32,549 nucleotides of DNA from a bacterium (GCA_030613005.1 JAUWMV010000025.1:1-32549), one strand, 5' to 3'; counted from the first letter of the stretch, positions 6,897 to 16,571 are shown. A program made the numbers and translations. Notes: generated by a model not told the origin, from the letters alone.

Positions 6897-6930
6897 ATAA
6901 TTGATGGGAAGGTTGGGAAAGGAGGAAAAA

Positions 6931-9900
6931 ATGAAATGGATGAAATTATTAATTATTCTAACATTATTGTGTTCATTAACTTGGGCTAATGAATCCTTAA
7001 AAGAAGCTTTGGGGGATCTGCAAGGGGATTTGGATCGCATTATGTCTTCCAAAATTATTCCCCGAAGAAATATTAGTGTTCAAAACGACTATGTACAAGT
7101 TTTCTTGGCTCCGGATAGCGGCAGATTTTACATAACCACAAGCGACTCTTTGGATCGAAAGAGACTTATGTATAACCACGGATACCCATGGTCTGATTAT
7201 GATACTATTGTTCCTTGGTCTTCATGGACAGTTGTTCGAGTCGATGGAAAGAGTTACAAAACTCCACGCACTCCAAATCGTACTGCAGGTACTGATTCTG
7301 CGGACGGAACAATGGTTGTTAGTAGTGGATTTAGCATAGTAAATTGGCCCACTAATCCTGATTCAAACTATATATACGGAACTTGGATTATTCCGGAGAA
7401 ACATATCGAGGTTCGGCAGATACTTCAACCGGTTTATCTTGAATATCCGGATTATACAACTGGTACTGTTTTTATTAAATACGTTATTATTAATAACGAC
7501 AGTCGGAGCCATAATATCGGTGTTTTGCTTTTTCTGGACACAATGATCGATAGAAACGACAGTGCACGAATAGCGACTTCCGCAGGCTATACAAGTGGTA
7601 TTTCGGCACTATATTGGAATTTACCGGGGGAACCTGTTCCGTTCCCATGTTATTGGTATGCTTATGCAGATCCGCTGGGACCTTTGGGTCCACCCGACCA
7701 ACTTGTAGCTCTCGGGATTATGTGTGGGTATGATGCTGTACCACCCACAAGATTTGGAATAGGTTATTGGAGCCGTTTATTCGGATATAGTTGGAACGAT
7801 AGTTATTATCACTGGGATGAGAGATATACCGATTCTGCAGTTTTACTCTGGTGGTGGTCCGAGCCAATCGATGCACATGATACACTTATTGTTTCCACAT
7901 ATTACGGTTTAGGTGAGGAAATTCCTGGCGAATTGGTTCTCCAAATCCCTGAATTTCCAAAGGTGAAGGACTGTGACTATGCCCCTAATCCTTTCGAGGT
8001 TCTTCTTATCTTCACTAATGGTTTGAGTTTTATATTAGATAATACTGAAGGTGAGATAATTCTTCCTGATGGTATGACTCTTGATTCTGGATATTCACCT
8101 GTAAATTTCTTAAGTCCAGATCGGCTTCTTTCAGGTCAATCTGCAACCACACATTGGAAAATATACATTGATTCTGTTGGTACCGTTGGTGATTCGATTT
8201 GTGTAAAAGTAACCTCGCCATCCACAGACTCGGTCTTCATTGCATGCAGAAAAATTGAACTTGCCAGCATTATCAAACCGCATGTTGATTTGAGATCTCC
8301 TTTTGTTGGCGCTGTGTCATCGTGTAAAAGGCAGGAGTTATTATTTAATATTTCTTACGCAAATCCAATCGAGGAATTGCTTTTTACTGTTGACAGCGAA
8401 ACACTGAACCTTTCTGATTCAAGATTGACAATTCAGGGTGACTCTTTATTGAAATTTGAGCCTTCAAGTTCGTGGGATAATAATCAGTTATACGATTTTG
8501 GGATATTAGCTCTCAGTGACACGTTCGGTTGTATCGGGAATACCGCTGCGGGACAATTTATTACAGATTTTGTACCGCCACAAATAGGTGATGCTTATCC
8601 GCCTAACGATACAATTTTCACTTCGACTAAACCTTTTATTGCTACATTGGAATTATGGGATGAGGAGAGAGCTGTCGAGCCGAATTCAATTCATTTTTCT
8701 GTTAATGGTGTAGGATATCGTGTAAGTGATCCTGCATTGGAATATTTCAACGATACGATTCGGTTTGATTTTAGCAAAGCTGGGATAATGCAATTTGAGG
8801 ATTGGGACACTTTTTGTCTTTCGCTTAGTGATGCTGCAGATATCCTACCTGATCTCTGTGGACCGAACCATATCACATCATCGAAAACCTGGTGTTTTTC
8901 TGTAAGGGTCGTAGACCTATTCTTGCCAGATACTATTGTTGAACCTGATGGTTTTGTGGAAATACCTGTAACTATTGACGATATTTCTAATCTAGACATA
9001 AACAATTTTGAAATAGAAATCAAATACAACGATTCCGTATTGAGACCCATAGATATTATAACCGATGGCACGCTAACGGAAGATTGGTTCGATCCGGATA
9101 TAGAGATTTTGAGCCCGGGATTAGCAAGGATAAGCGGCATTGGATCGTTTCTTTTAGATGAGGGTGTTCTTTTCAAAATACGATTCCGTATAATAAGCTT
9201 AGAATCCTATACCACCATTAAATTCGGCAATATATCGCTAAATCATGGAACAATCGAATATAAGACACATAATGGAAGAGTGATCATTCTCGGGTCGGAT
9301 CCATTTGGATGGATGGTTAACATGGTGTTCAAAGCCACAAATTTCCCCACAACAAGCGCCTCTTTTGGGATGTCCGAAATAGCTTCAGATAGCTTCGATC
9401 CCGGTGTGGATCTGCCGTCTGTGCCAAGTTTTGGCGGGATGGACCTGTATTTTGTAAATATCGATACAACCGATCCTTTCCTTACACGACTGAATCGAGA
9501 TATGAGAAATGTTGAAGATTCAATGGCTACGTGGAAAATGTATATATCGATAGCTCTTGGTGACTCATTAACAATTTCATGGAACACATGGGGATTGCCC
9601 GAGGATTTATTGATCCTATCTTATGAAACTTCAACTGGCAAATTTAATATAGATATGAAATCTGATACAGTTTTTATTGTTAAAGACACAATAGATATTG
9701 AAATAAGGTATTTCCGAGGAAATTTCCACATAGATTCAATGAGTCTATGTCCCGGTTGGAATTTAGTAAGCTTCCCGATTTTACCGAAAACATCCACTCC
9801 TATATTAGACCTTGTTCCCGGAGCTTTAAGCTACGGATACCATTACAACTCAGATTTAAGAGGTTATGAGATAGTATACGATGCCAATCCTTTCGAAGGT

Positions 9901-10857
9901 TATTGGATATATGTAGGTGAGGTAACAAACGCATTTCTGATTGGTATGAAATACACTGATATGTTTGTTGATTTAGAACGAGGTTGGAATTTAATTGGAG
10001 TTCCTTATTCAAGCAGTGGTTCGTTCCCTCTTTCGGACATTTCGTCATCCCCTTCGGGATCAATTGTAGATTCCATATACTATTTCGATGCTTGCGGTGA
10101 TTATGAATATAAAGCTGTTTCGACAGATATTTATACAGGATTGGGTTATTGGATCCTGGCTTTAGACGATTGCGAATTATTCCTGCACGGCAGACCGAAG
10201 AGATTATTTCAATACTATGATCCCGAGTTTTCATTCGAGATTATGTTGGGGGAGTGTCGATTTGTTTTAGCGAAACAAGCAAACTCAAAAAGAGGATTGG
10301 ATCACTTTGATATAGTTTTACCACCTCCACCACCGGATGCCAATTCAGAGATTTCAGGATTTAAATGCGGTGAATTTTTATTAAGCAGAGATGTTAAGCC
10401 CGATGGGAAATACTTACTAAAAGTTCCTATTGGTGTGCAACTAACTTGGGATAAATACTCTATTCCTGAAGGCGTAATAATTATATTAATCGATGGCAAA
10501 GAGGAAATTGATGTTTCTTCAACAGATACTTGGCTTTCAAAGAACGCATCGATTGAAATTGAAGTCTCCAAAATTCCCTCTAAAATGGCTATTCTCGAAT
10601 GCCGACCTAATCCATTCAATAATGCCGTAGAAATTTACTTTGAAATACCGGAATCGGACTACTTAGAAATTTCTATTTATGATATTTCTGGGCACAAAGT
10701 TAGACTGTTGCACAGTAACGATACAAAAGACTTAACAGGTTTTTATATTTGGAATGGTATAGATGATGTTGGTTCCCAAATGCCTTCGGGAATCTATTTT
10801 GTCAAGTTGACAACTAGCAATTCAACGATTTCGAAAAAGGTTTATTTAATAAGGTAA
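6931..10857 (+). CDS. Large secreted multidomain beta-rich protein with C-terminal sorting-type domain
   Basis: About 1308 residues. I place the start at ATG 6931, just after GGAGG, because it gives a good signal peptide (MKWMKLLIILTLLCSLTWA). Order by eye: a long unassigned N-terminal region (about 20-440); two Ig-like parts (about 445-655, split at DFVPPQIGDAYPP); a cohesin-like domain (660-785, starting DTIVEPDGFVEIPV); a domain of unknown type (790-930) with SDSFDPGVDLPS and W-rich strands; two GWNL(V/I) modules (936-1089); a linker domain; and a C-terminal PNPFNN...PSGIYFVKL...KKVYLI domain (1225-1308) like Bacteroidota type A sorting or FlgD-Ig tails. It is probably exported and surface-attached or released. 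The function is unknown. Its C-terminal two thirds match the VWA protein at 12322. Confidence 0.85.
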   Translation: MKWMKLLIILTLLCSLTWANESLKEALGDLQGDLDRIMSSKIIPRRNISVQNDYVQVFLAPDSGRFYITTSDSLDRKRLMYNHGYPWSDYDTIVPWSSWTVVRVDGKSYKTPRTPNRTAGTDSADGTMVVSSGFSIVNWPTNPDSNYIYGTWIIPEKHIEVRQILQPVYLEYPDYTTGTVFIKYVIINNDSRSHNIGVLLFLDTMIDRNDSARIATSAGYTSGISALYWNLPGEPVPFPCYWYAYADPLGPLGPPDQLVALGIMCGYDAVPPTRFGIGYWSRLFGYSWNDSYYHWDERYTDSAVLLWWWSEPIDAHDTLIVSTYYGLGEEIPGELVLQIPEFPKVKDCDYAPNPFEVLLIFTNGLSFILDNTEGEIILPDGMTLDSGYSPVNFLSPDRLLSGQSATTHWKIYIDSVGTVGDSICVKVTSPSTDSVFIACRKIELASIIKPHVDLRSPFVGAVSSCKRQELLFNISYANPIEELLFTVDSETLNLSDSRLTIQGDSLLKFEPSSSWDNNQLYDFGILALSDTFGCIGNTAAGQFITDFVPPQIGDAYPPNDTIFTSTKPFIATLELWDEERAVEPNSIHFSVNGVGYRVSDPALEYFNDTIRFDFSKAGIMQFEDWDTFCLSLSDAADILPDLCGPNHITSSKTWCFSVRVVDLFLPDTIVEPDGFVEIPVTIDDISNLDINNFEIEIKYNDSVLRPIDIITDGTLTEDWFDPDIEILSPGLARISGIGSFLLDEGVLFKIRFRIISLESYTTIKFGNISLNHGTIEYKTHNGRVIILGSDPFGWMVNMVFKATNFPTTSASFGMSEIASDSFDPGVDLPSVPSFGGMDLYFVNIDTTDPFLTRLNRDMRNVEDSMATWKMYISIALGDSLTISWNTWGLPEDLLILSYETSTGKFNIDMKSDTVFIVKDTIDIEIRYFRGNFHIDSMSLCPGWNLVSFPILPKTSTPILDLVPGALSYGYHYNSDLRGYEIVYDANPFEGYWIYVGEVTNAFLIGMKYTDMFVDLERGWNLIGVPYSSSGSFPLSDISSSPSGSIVDSIYYFDACGDYEYKAVSTDIYTGLGYWILALDDCELFLHGRPKRLFQYYDPEFSFEIMLGECRFVLAKQANSKRGLDHFDIVLPPPPPDANSEISGFKCGEFLLSRDVKPDGKYLLKVPIGVQLTWDKYSIPEGVIIILIDGKEEIDVSSTDTWLSKNASIEIEVSKIPSKMAILECRPNPFNNAVEIYFEIPESDYLEISIYDISGHKVRLLHSNDTKDLTGFYIWNGIDDVGSQMPSGIYFVKLTTSNSTISKKVYLIR

Positions 10858-10876
10858 GTAGCGGGAAGGAGAGTCG

Positions 10877-12208
10877 GTGGTTGATCCAAAAATTGCTGTG
10901 ATAGGATCGGGTTATGTTGGTCTCGTGGATGCAGCTTGTTTATCAAAAAAATATCGAGTAATCTGTAACGATATAGATGGTAGAAAAATTGAACAGATTA
11001 ATGCTGCTCATGCACCGTTTTATGAGCCTAAATTAAACGATGTTTTAAAAAAATCCGTCATGTCGGGTAATTTAACCGCTACAAATGATCTAAATGAAGC
11101 GCTCAAGGATGCAAGCCTTATATTGATAAGTGTAGGAACACCTTCTATGGAAAACGGAGAGATAATGTTGGATTATGTATCGAAAGCCGCAGAAGGTATT
11201 GCCAAAAATCTCGATCATTATTCAATTATTGTTACTCGTTCAACCGTAATACCGGGAACAACAAATAATATTGTAAAAAAAACAATCGAGAGAATTTCCG
11301 GACGAAAAGACGGAATTGATTTCGGAGTCGCATTTGTTCCTGAGTTTCTTAGAGAGGGTAATGCTGTAAACGATTTTATGATGCCAGACAGAATCGTTAT
11401 TGGTTCTGATGATGAGAAAGTTGTGAGCTACCTTAAAATGTTTTTCAAAGATTTCTATAATGGTTTTCCGTCAGATAAGATCATTGCAATGAGCACAGAA
11501 TCTGCAGAATTAGTTAAATATAGTTCAAATGCTTTTCTGGCGATAAAAATTTCATTTGCAAACGAAATGGCTGAACTTGCCGAGAAGATCCCAGGCGTGG
11601 ATGTCGTCGATGTAATGAATGCTGTGGGATTGGACAATAGGATCGGGAGAAAATTTCTTGGAGTTGGCGCTGGTTTCGGTGGATCGTGTTTACCTAAGGA
11701 CCTTAAAGCACTGAAGCATTTTTCTTATGCTAATGACGTAAAACCGATGCTTGTAGAAGCTGCATTGCAAAGAAATGACCTTCAGGCTAATCATATAGTA
11801 GAACTGGCTTCAAAGGAATTGGGTGATCTAAGCGATAAGAGAATAGCCATACTCGGATTGTCTTTTAAACCTGAAACCTCCGATATAAGAGAAGCACCAT
11901 CTCTCAAAATAATACAAAAGTTGTTAAATCGAGGAGCCACAAATATTATAGCTTGTGACCCTAAAGCTATCGATGGAGTTAAAAGCGAATTAGGTAATAA
12001 AATAGAATACACTACTGATCCAGATATTGCTCTTAGAGGTGCTGATTGTGCTATTGTGATCACAGAGTGGGAAATTTTCAAAAGAATTGGGAGCAATAAA
12101 TTTACAGAGCTAATGAATAAACCAGTGGTTATAGACGGTCGGAGAATATATAATGCTCAAGATTATGAAAAAAAAATTAAATTAATAGCGATTGGACGTA
12201 ATTCATAA
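10877..12208 (+). CDS. ugd: UDP-glucose 6-dehydrogenase (UDP-sugar dehydrogenase family)
   Basis: 443 residues. An NAD-binding Rossmann start (IAVIGSGYVGLVDAACL, 6-22), SVGTPS (85-90), STVIPGTT (122-129), PEFLREG (155-161), K224 and N229 in the AFLAIKISFANE helix, and the catalytic cysteine C271 in GFGGSCLPKD all match the UDP-glucose/GDP-mannose dehydrogenase family. The enzyme oxidises UDP-glucose to UDP-glucuronate for surface polysaccharide. Related UDP-sugar dehydrogenases share these motifs, so the exact sugar is an inference. The start is a GTG at 10877 preceded by AAGGAGA. The 19-nt gap after the upstream secreted protein suggests cotranscription. No glycosyltransferases are adjacent. 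Confidence 0.92.
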   Translation: MVDPKIAVIGSGYVGLVDAACLSKKYRVICNDIDGRKIEQINAAHAPFYEPKLNDVLKKSVMSGNLTATNDLNEALKDASLILISVGTPSMENGEIMLDYVSKAAEGIAKNLDHYSIIVTRSTVIPGTTNNIVKKTIERISGRKDGIDFGVAFVPEFLREGNAVNDFMMPDRIVIGSDDEKVVSYLKMFFKDFYNGFPSDKIIAMSTESAELVKYSSNAFLAIKISFANEMAELAEKIPGVDVVDVMNAVGLDNRIGRKFLGVGAGFGGSCLPKDLKALKHFSYANDVKPMLVEAALQRNDLQANHIVELASKELGDLSDKRIAILGLSFKPETSDIREAPSLKIIQKLLNRGATNIIACDPKAIDGVKSELGNKIEYTTDPDIALRGADCAIVITEWEIFKRIGSNKFTELMNKPVVIDGRRIYNAQDYEKKIKLIAIGRNS

Positions 12209-12267
12209 GTTGAAATTTTCAATTATATAGATTATTATACTTATTAGTCGAGATAAGAAAATCTCAG

Positions 12268-12295
12268 TTGACAATTAAATAGGTATTTGTAAATT
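12268..12295 (+). promoter_or_regulatory. sigma70-type promoter for the VWA-domain secreted protein
   Basis: Perfect TTGACA (12268-12273), 16-nt spacer, TAAATT (12290-12295, 4 of 6). Initiation near 12302 would give a leader of about 20 nt containing AAGGAGGG directly before the ATG at 12322. Confidence 0.55.
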
Positions 12296-12321
12296 TCGAA
12301 AGAATTATAAGGAGGGTTTCC

Positions 12322-15267
12322 ATGAGAAAAATTCTTTTAGTGGTGTTGTTAGTTAGTCTTTCAGGTTTTGTTTTTGCGGAATCCAACGGATTGGAGATAA
12401 TAAATCTGAGCTTCAATAGAAACGGTACAAACTTAGATTTCGCACAACATATGGATGAGGATTTCAACCTTATACTTTCCTGCGTTGAGGAGATTGGAAA
12501 GGTTGACATTATTTTTGTCCTCGATACAACCTCAAGTATGACCTCAGCTATTGCGAGCGTTAAAAACAATGTGAATGAATTTGTGAGAATTATGACAATT
12601 GCAGGATTTGATGCTCGCTTTGGGATTATTACCTTTGGTGATTATCCAAATATTCCATGTGGTACAGAACTTAAACGTGATACTTTGTTTTTACAAGCCT
12701 GTCTTGCAGGTATTGGTACTCATGGTGGAGCTGACGCACCGGAAACAGCCTTGGACGCTATGATGTGGGCTAGAGATTCTATGGAGTGGCGAATGGGTGC
12801 AAGAAGAGTAATTCTATTGGTAACCGATGCAGGATTTTGCCAGAAAGGTATTGTATGTCCTGATTGTCATTCTGAGTATGATATTTTAGATGTAGAAATT
12901 GCAATGGTTAAAGATGCTATAATGTGTTTTATTGTAACTAAACCTAGCCCCGCCTATCATACATGTACCGGATTTGAAACTTCCAATGAAATTTATCGCT
13001 GGTACGGTAAGCTAACATCTATAACAGCTGATAGGCCTGTCTACCATTTGGGTACTGGGTTCGCAGCGATTTTCGCTGGCATTATAGGTGCAATGCCCAC
13101 TTACGAAACTATTCAGGTTAGAATTATGAATAACACCGGTGCCACTATTGATACTATGTCAGGATTTATTCAAGCGGGTTGGGGTCTCACTCTTATGGGT
13201 GATACTACAATTATTCAAACCGAAATCGAAGATGGTGAGATTGTTGAATTCATCTATCGTATAGATTATAGTGGCATTCCAGGAGGTCCATCCGCATTCA
13301 AAATCTTATTTAAATGGGGACTTACGGACAGTTTGATCCTTGGTGGAAGATTTGATCAAGAGGAATGTGTATGTGTTCCACCTGAAGGCGAAAATCTTTG
13401 GCCACGTGAAAACATTTGGTCAGCATGTGGTTCACAGGAGTTAAGAATAAGACTATGGGATACCGATTGGGGTGTTTGGCCTAATACAATTGTTTTTGAT
13501 GTTAACGGCAATATAATACAATTCCCTGATCCCAGATTAACATTTTCTGATAGTGTTGTCTCATATACGCCTTTCCCCGGAGAATTCCGTTCAGGTAATA
13601 GAATAGACTACGCTGTAGTTTACGTGACCGATAGCAGTGGATGTCCACTTCAAGAGCCAATAGCAAATACATTTAGAATGGATCTTGTACCGCCGACTTA
13701 TAGGGATTATCATCCTTATAATCGCGAGGTTATTGGGAGTCAACCGGATGAAGTCTCTGTTAAAGTAACTGATATTCTTTCAGGCGTCGATCCTTCACTT
13801 CTCTTCTTTGTGGTTAATAAAACTGACACTCTAAGAAACAACATATCTCCCGATGTCCGTTTCAGCGATGGTGTTCTTACTCTTACACTTGTAGAAAGGT
13901 ATCATTTCACGGTGGGAGATACTGTTGAAGTTTGTGTTTACGGGGGCGACAATGTTAGCGAGGATTATTGTGGTCCAAATACTTCATCTTCATGCTGGTC
14001 GTTTTTTATCGATTGTCTTCTTCTAGCTTTTAAAGACACAATTGTAGCACCAGCATCTGAATTATTATTGCCAATGTATTGCTCCGATCCTCGCAGATTT
14101 AGTGTAACTGATTTTGAGTTTGAAATAGGATTTAATAAGAACATTATGGAGATTGAGGATATTATAACATCGTATACCGCAACGACAGGCTCGGATATAA
14201 CGTGGGAGATTCGTGGAGATGACGTGCTATATATCGAAGGAAGTCGAAGTATACCGTTACAACGCTCGAATATATTCTTCAAGATAAAGGCTAATATTTT
14301 GGATGTTCCGGGAGCTTCATATTCAACAATGCATTATATTACTGCTATTCTAAATGAAGGTTATGGCAAGGTTTGTCCTACCGACGGTATGGTTATGGTC
14401 AAATTTAGACCACATCGCTGGATTCATCCGATGACTTTTACTGGGGTTACCGCCACAGGATTACAAAAACCTTCTATTATTGCAATTGGCTGTGCTGATG
14501 GAGCATCTGAAGGTTACGATCCGGAGTTGGATATTAGATTTATTCATGTACCAGATGAGACCTATGTATATTCGTTTATCGATGATCCAGTATTTCCATC
14601 GATAATAGAATTGCAAAGAGATATGCATAACACATTTGATCTACCTTCAAGTTGGATAATCACAACTCACAATTATCCGGGTACAATACGATGGAACCCC
14701 AGAAATCTCCCCGATGGTTTATTCAGACTTAACAATGTATTGGATATGAAACAGGATTCTGTTTATAATTACATAGCCGATGAAATAATTGAAATCACTT
14801 ATTTACAACCATTACCGGTTCATGAATTCTTTACCTATAGCAGTGGGTGGAATCTTATCGGATTACCTGTAATAATGAATATGCCGGATTGGACAGGTTT
14901 AATCCCGGACATCTTTGCTGGTCCTATGGAATACGATACAAAAACTAAATCCTTCTTCTTCAATGAATTACCTCGTGAAGGACATGGTTTCTGGATTTAT
15001 ACAACGGAAGAATATGAAGCTCATGTTGCGGGTATACCTAAAGATGAAACTTCAATATTAGTTTATAGAGGCTGGAATTTAATAGGCACATTAAGAACGC
15101 CATCTCATATAGAAACAGAACCAGCAGGTATATTAGTAGAATCCACCCTTTATTATTGGGATGCACTTACACACACTTATATCTCTGGTGATATCGATGA
15201 CATCATTCCTGGCAAAGGTTATTGGGTTCTGTGCACTAACGATGGAATACTGACATTGAAGCATTAA
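12322..15267 (+). CDS. Secreted VWA-domain protein, paralogue of the 6931 protein without the C-terminal sorting domain
   Basis: 981 residues. Signal peptide (MRKILLVVLLVSLSGFVFA). A von Willebrand A domain (about 60-260) has MIDAS residues D68, T70 and S72 in DTTSSM, T133 in GTHGG and D169 in VTDAGF. Then come Ig-like parts (about 355-560, split at DLVPPTYRDYHP), a cohesin-like domain (565-693, DTIVAPASELLLP), a W-rich domain (695-831) with GYDPELDI, and two GWNLIG modules (843-981). From the Ig-like parts on, the order is the same as in the 6931 protein. It stops after the second GWNLIG module, with no PNPFN tail and no room for one before the next gene. It is cysteine-rich for such a protein. 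The role is unknown; VWA domains usually bind protein ligands with a metal. Confidence 0.87.
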   Translation: MRKILLVVLLVSLSGFVFAESNGLEIINLSFNRNGTNLDFAQHMDEDFNLILSCVEEIGKVDIIFVLDTTSSMTSAIASVKNNVNEFVRIMTIAGFDARFGIITFGDYPNIPCGTELKRDTLFLQACLAGIGTHGGADAPETALDAMMWARDSMEWRMGARRVILLVTDAGFCQKGIVCPDCHSEYDILDVEIAMVKDAIMCFIVTKPSPAYHTCTGFETSNEIYRWYGKLTSITADRPVYHLGTGFAAIFAGIIGAMPTYETIQVRIMNNTGATIDTMSGFIQAGWGLTLMGDTTIIQTEIEDGEIVEFIYRIDYSGIPGGPSAFKILFKWGLTDSLILGGRFDQEECVCVPPEGENLWPRENIWSACGSQELRIRLWDTDWGVWPNTIVFDVNGNIIQFPDPRLTFSDSVVSYTPFPGEFRSGNRIDYAVVYVTDSSGCPLQEPIANTFRMDLVPPTYRDYHPYNREVIGSQPDEVSVKVTDILSGVDPSLLFFVVNKTDTLRNNISPDVRFSDGVLTLTLVERYHFTVGDTVEVCVYGGDNVSEDYCGPNTSSSCWSFFIDCLLLAFKDTIVAPASELLLPMYCSDPRRFSVTDFEFEIGFNKNIMEIEDIITSYTATTGSDITWEIRGDDVLYIEGSRSIPLQRSNIFFKIKANILDVPGASYSTMHYITAILNEGYGKVCPTDGMVMVKFRPHRWIHPMTFTGVTATGLQKPSIIAIGCADGASEGYDPELDIRFIHVPDETYVYSFIDDPVFPSIIELQRDMHNTFDLPSSWIITTHNYPGTIRWNPRNLPDGLFRLNNVLDMKQDSVYNYIADEIIEITYLQPLPVHEFFTYSSGWNLIGLPVIMNMPDWTGLIPDIFAGPMEYDTKTKSFFFNELPREGHGFWIYTTEEYEAHVAGIPKDETSILVYRGWNLIGTLRTPSHIETEPAGILVESTLYYWDALTHTYISGDIDDIIPGKGYWVLCTNDGILTLKH

Positions 15268-15369
15268 ATTCTTGAAAAATAAGCAGCAATACTTCATTAC
15301 GGTTTATTGAGTTTGATATGATATGAAAAAAGCGATATCCGCAGGAGATATTTGAATAATCTGAATATT

Positions 15370-15397
15370 GTAGGCCTATACGATTGTGTAGGCCTAC
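15370..15397. repeat. Inverted repeat with TAGGCCTA arms upstream of LolD-like gene
   Basis: GTAGGCCTA (15370-15378), a 10-nt spacer, TAGGCCTAC (15389-15397): a perfect 9-bp stem whose arms are themselves palindromic (TAGGCCTA). It ends 18 nt before the next ATG. No T-run follows, so it is not a typical terminator. It could be an operator for a dimeric regulator or a translation-affecting hairpin. Confidence 0.6.
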
Positions 15398-15415
15398 TAC
15401 TTTAAAGGGATTATC

Positions 15416-16120
15416 ATGGTACCTTTTTTACAGTGCAACAAAATTTGGAAATGGTTTCATATGCCTGAAGATAAACTTATTGTATTAAAAGACCTTGATT
15501 TTGAGCTTGAACGAGGTGAGTTTGTTTCTATTGTGGGTGAATCAGGGGTTGGTAAAAGCACGTTCCTTCATCTAGTTGGATTTCTTGATGAGCCCTCTAA
15601 GGGTGAGATCATCCTGAAAGGCATTGATTATAAGATGTTATCTAATCCCGAAAAAGCAGCAATAAGAGCTTCCACAATTGGTTTTGTTTTTCAGTTTCAT
15701 CACCTTCTTCCAGAATTTACAGCTTTGGAGAATTTAATTATCCCGGGATTGATCTCTGGCAAAAATGGTAGGGGAACGACAAAAAGAGCTAAGATGTTCC
15801 TTAGAGTATTTGGCATTCTAAATAAAGCAGATCATTATCCCGGGCAACTTTCCGGAGGAGAAGCCCAACGTATTTCATTAGCTCGAGCCCTTATGAATAA
15901 ACCTCAATTGCTTCTTGCGGATGAACCGACAGGGAATCTCGATGAGAAGAATTCCGAAGTATTTATGGATTATCTTGAACAACTCAGGAATAATGAAGAT
16001 ATTACTGTAATATTTGCTACACATAATATGGAACTTGCGAAGAGGGCTGAACGTATATTGAACTTAAAAGATGGTCATTTTAGTGAGATAGAGGATAAAC
16101 TAAATGAAAAATTTGTGTGA
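15416..16120 (+). CDS. LolD/MacB-type ABC transporter ATP-binding protein
   Basis: 234 residues. Walker A GESGVGKST (41-49), Q-loop Q93 (FVFQFHHLLPEFTALENL), signature LSGGEAQRISLARAL (145-159), Walker B LLLADEPTGNLD (165-176), H-loop in FATHNMEL. The EPTGNLD and FQFHHLLPEF signatures are those of the LolD/MacB/FtsE group, and LolD drives lipoprotein release from the inner membrane together with LolC/LolE. No permease gene is next to it in this window, so the partner must lie elsewhere and the LolD name is not proven. Its 3' end overlaps the mcsA-like start by 17 nt, so the two are translationally coupled. The RBS is a modest AAAGGG. Confidence 0.88.
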   Translation: MVPFLQCNKIWKWFHMPEDKLIVLKDLDFELERGEFVSIVGESGVGKSTFLHLVGFLDEPSKGEIILKGIDYKMLSNPEKAAIRASTIGFVFQFHHLLPEFTALENLIIPGLISGKNGRGTTKRAKMFLRVFGILNKADHYPGQLSGGEAQRISLARALMNKPQLLLADEPTGNLDEKNSEVFMDYLEQLRNNEDITVIFATHNMELAKRAERILNLKDGHFSEIEDKLNEKFV

Positions 16121-16571
16121 AATATGCAAAAAGAGAGAAGCAACGCACAAAGTTGTCCAATTTATCGACGGTGAGAAAAAAGTTGTTAGTATATGCGATA
16201 AATGTGTTTTAAAAGTGGGTATGCAAGATCAATTAACTACTTTAGAAAAATCCAGTAGGATCGAAAAACTCGTTTGTCCGGTCTGTGGATGGCAATTAGC
16301 TAATCTAGCAGAAAGTGGTTTAGTAGGGTGTCCGACTTGCTACGATACTTTTTCTGAATTCCTTAAAATTCTTATATTTAGACCTGTTAAAAGCCATAAA
16401 TTTAAACAGATTAAATTCGAGAAAAAGCAGTTACCAATGGCAAAGCTTGCCACGTTGAGATTGCAATTACGAAGAGCAATTGAAGAAGAACGTTTTGAGG
16501 ATGCAGCAGAAATCCGGGACAAAATTAAGGAGATTGAAGACATGCTTACTTCTAAACAAGGTGATCTATGA
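16104..16571 (+). CDS. mcsA: McsA-like zinc-finger/UVR-domain protein
   Basis: 155 residues with the McsA plan: four CxxC pairs (C5/C8, C31/C34, C58/C61, C76/C79) likely to bind two zinc ions, then a UVR-type helical hairpin (about 114-148, LRLQLRRAIEEERFEDAAEIRDKI). In Firmicutes McsA activates the arginine kinase McsB and links it to ClpC and CtsR in the stress response. All eight cysteines are present, so this partner looks intact. It overlaps the upstream ATPase by 17 nt, and its TGA overlaps the next ATG (ATGA), so the McsB-like protein is almost surely made with it. Confidence 0.92.
   Translation: MKNLCEICKKREATHKVVQFIDGEKKVVSICDKCVLKVGMQDQLTTLEKSSRIEKLVCPVCGWQLANLAESGLVGCPTCYDTFSEFLKILIFRPVKSHKFKQIKFEKKQLPMAKLATLRLQLRRAIEEERFEDAAEIRDKIKEIEDMLTSKQGDL

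Noticed and set aside
6750-6900. Replication origin next to dnaN
   Set aside because: No dnaA or clear TTATCCACA boxes; TTTTTCACA in the hairpin has two mismatches and dnaN pairs with coaBC here.
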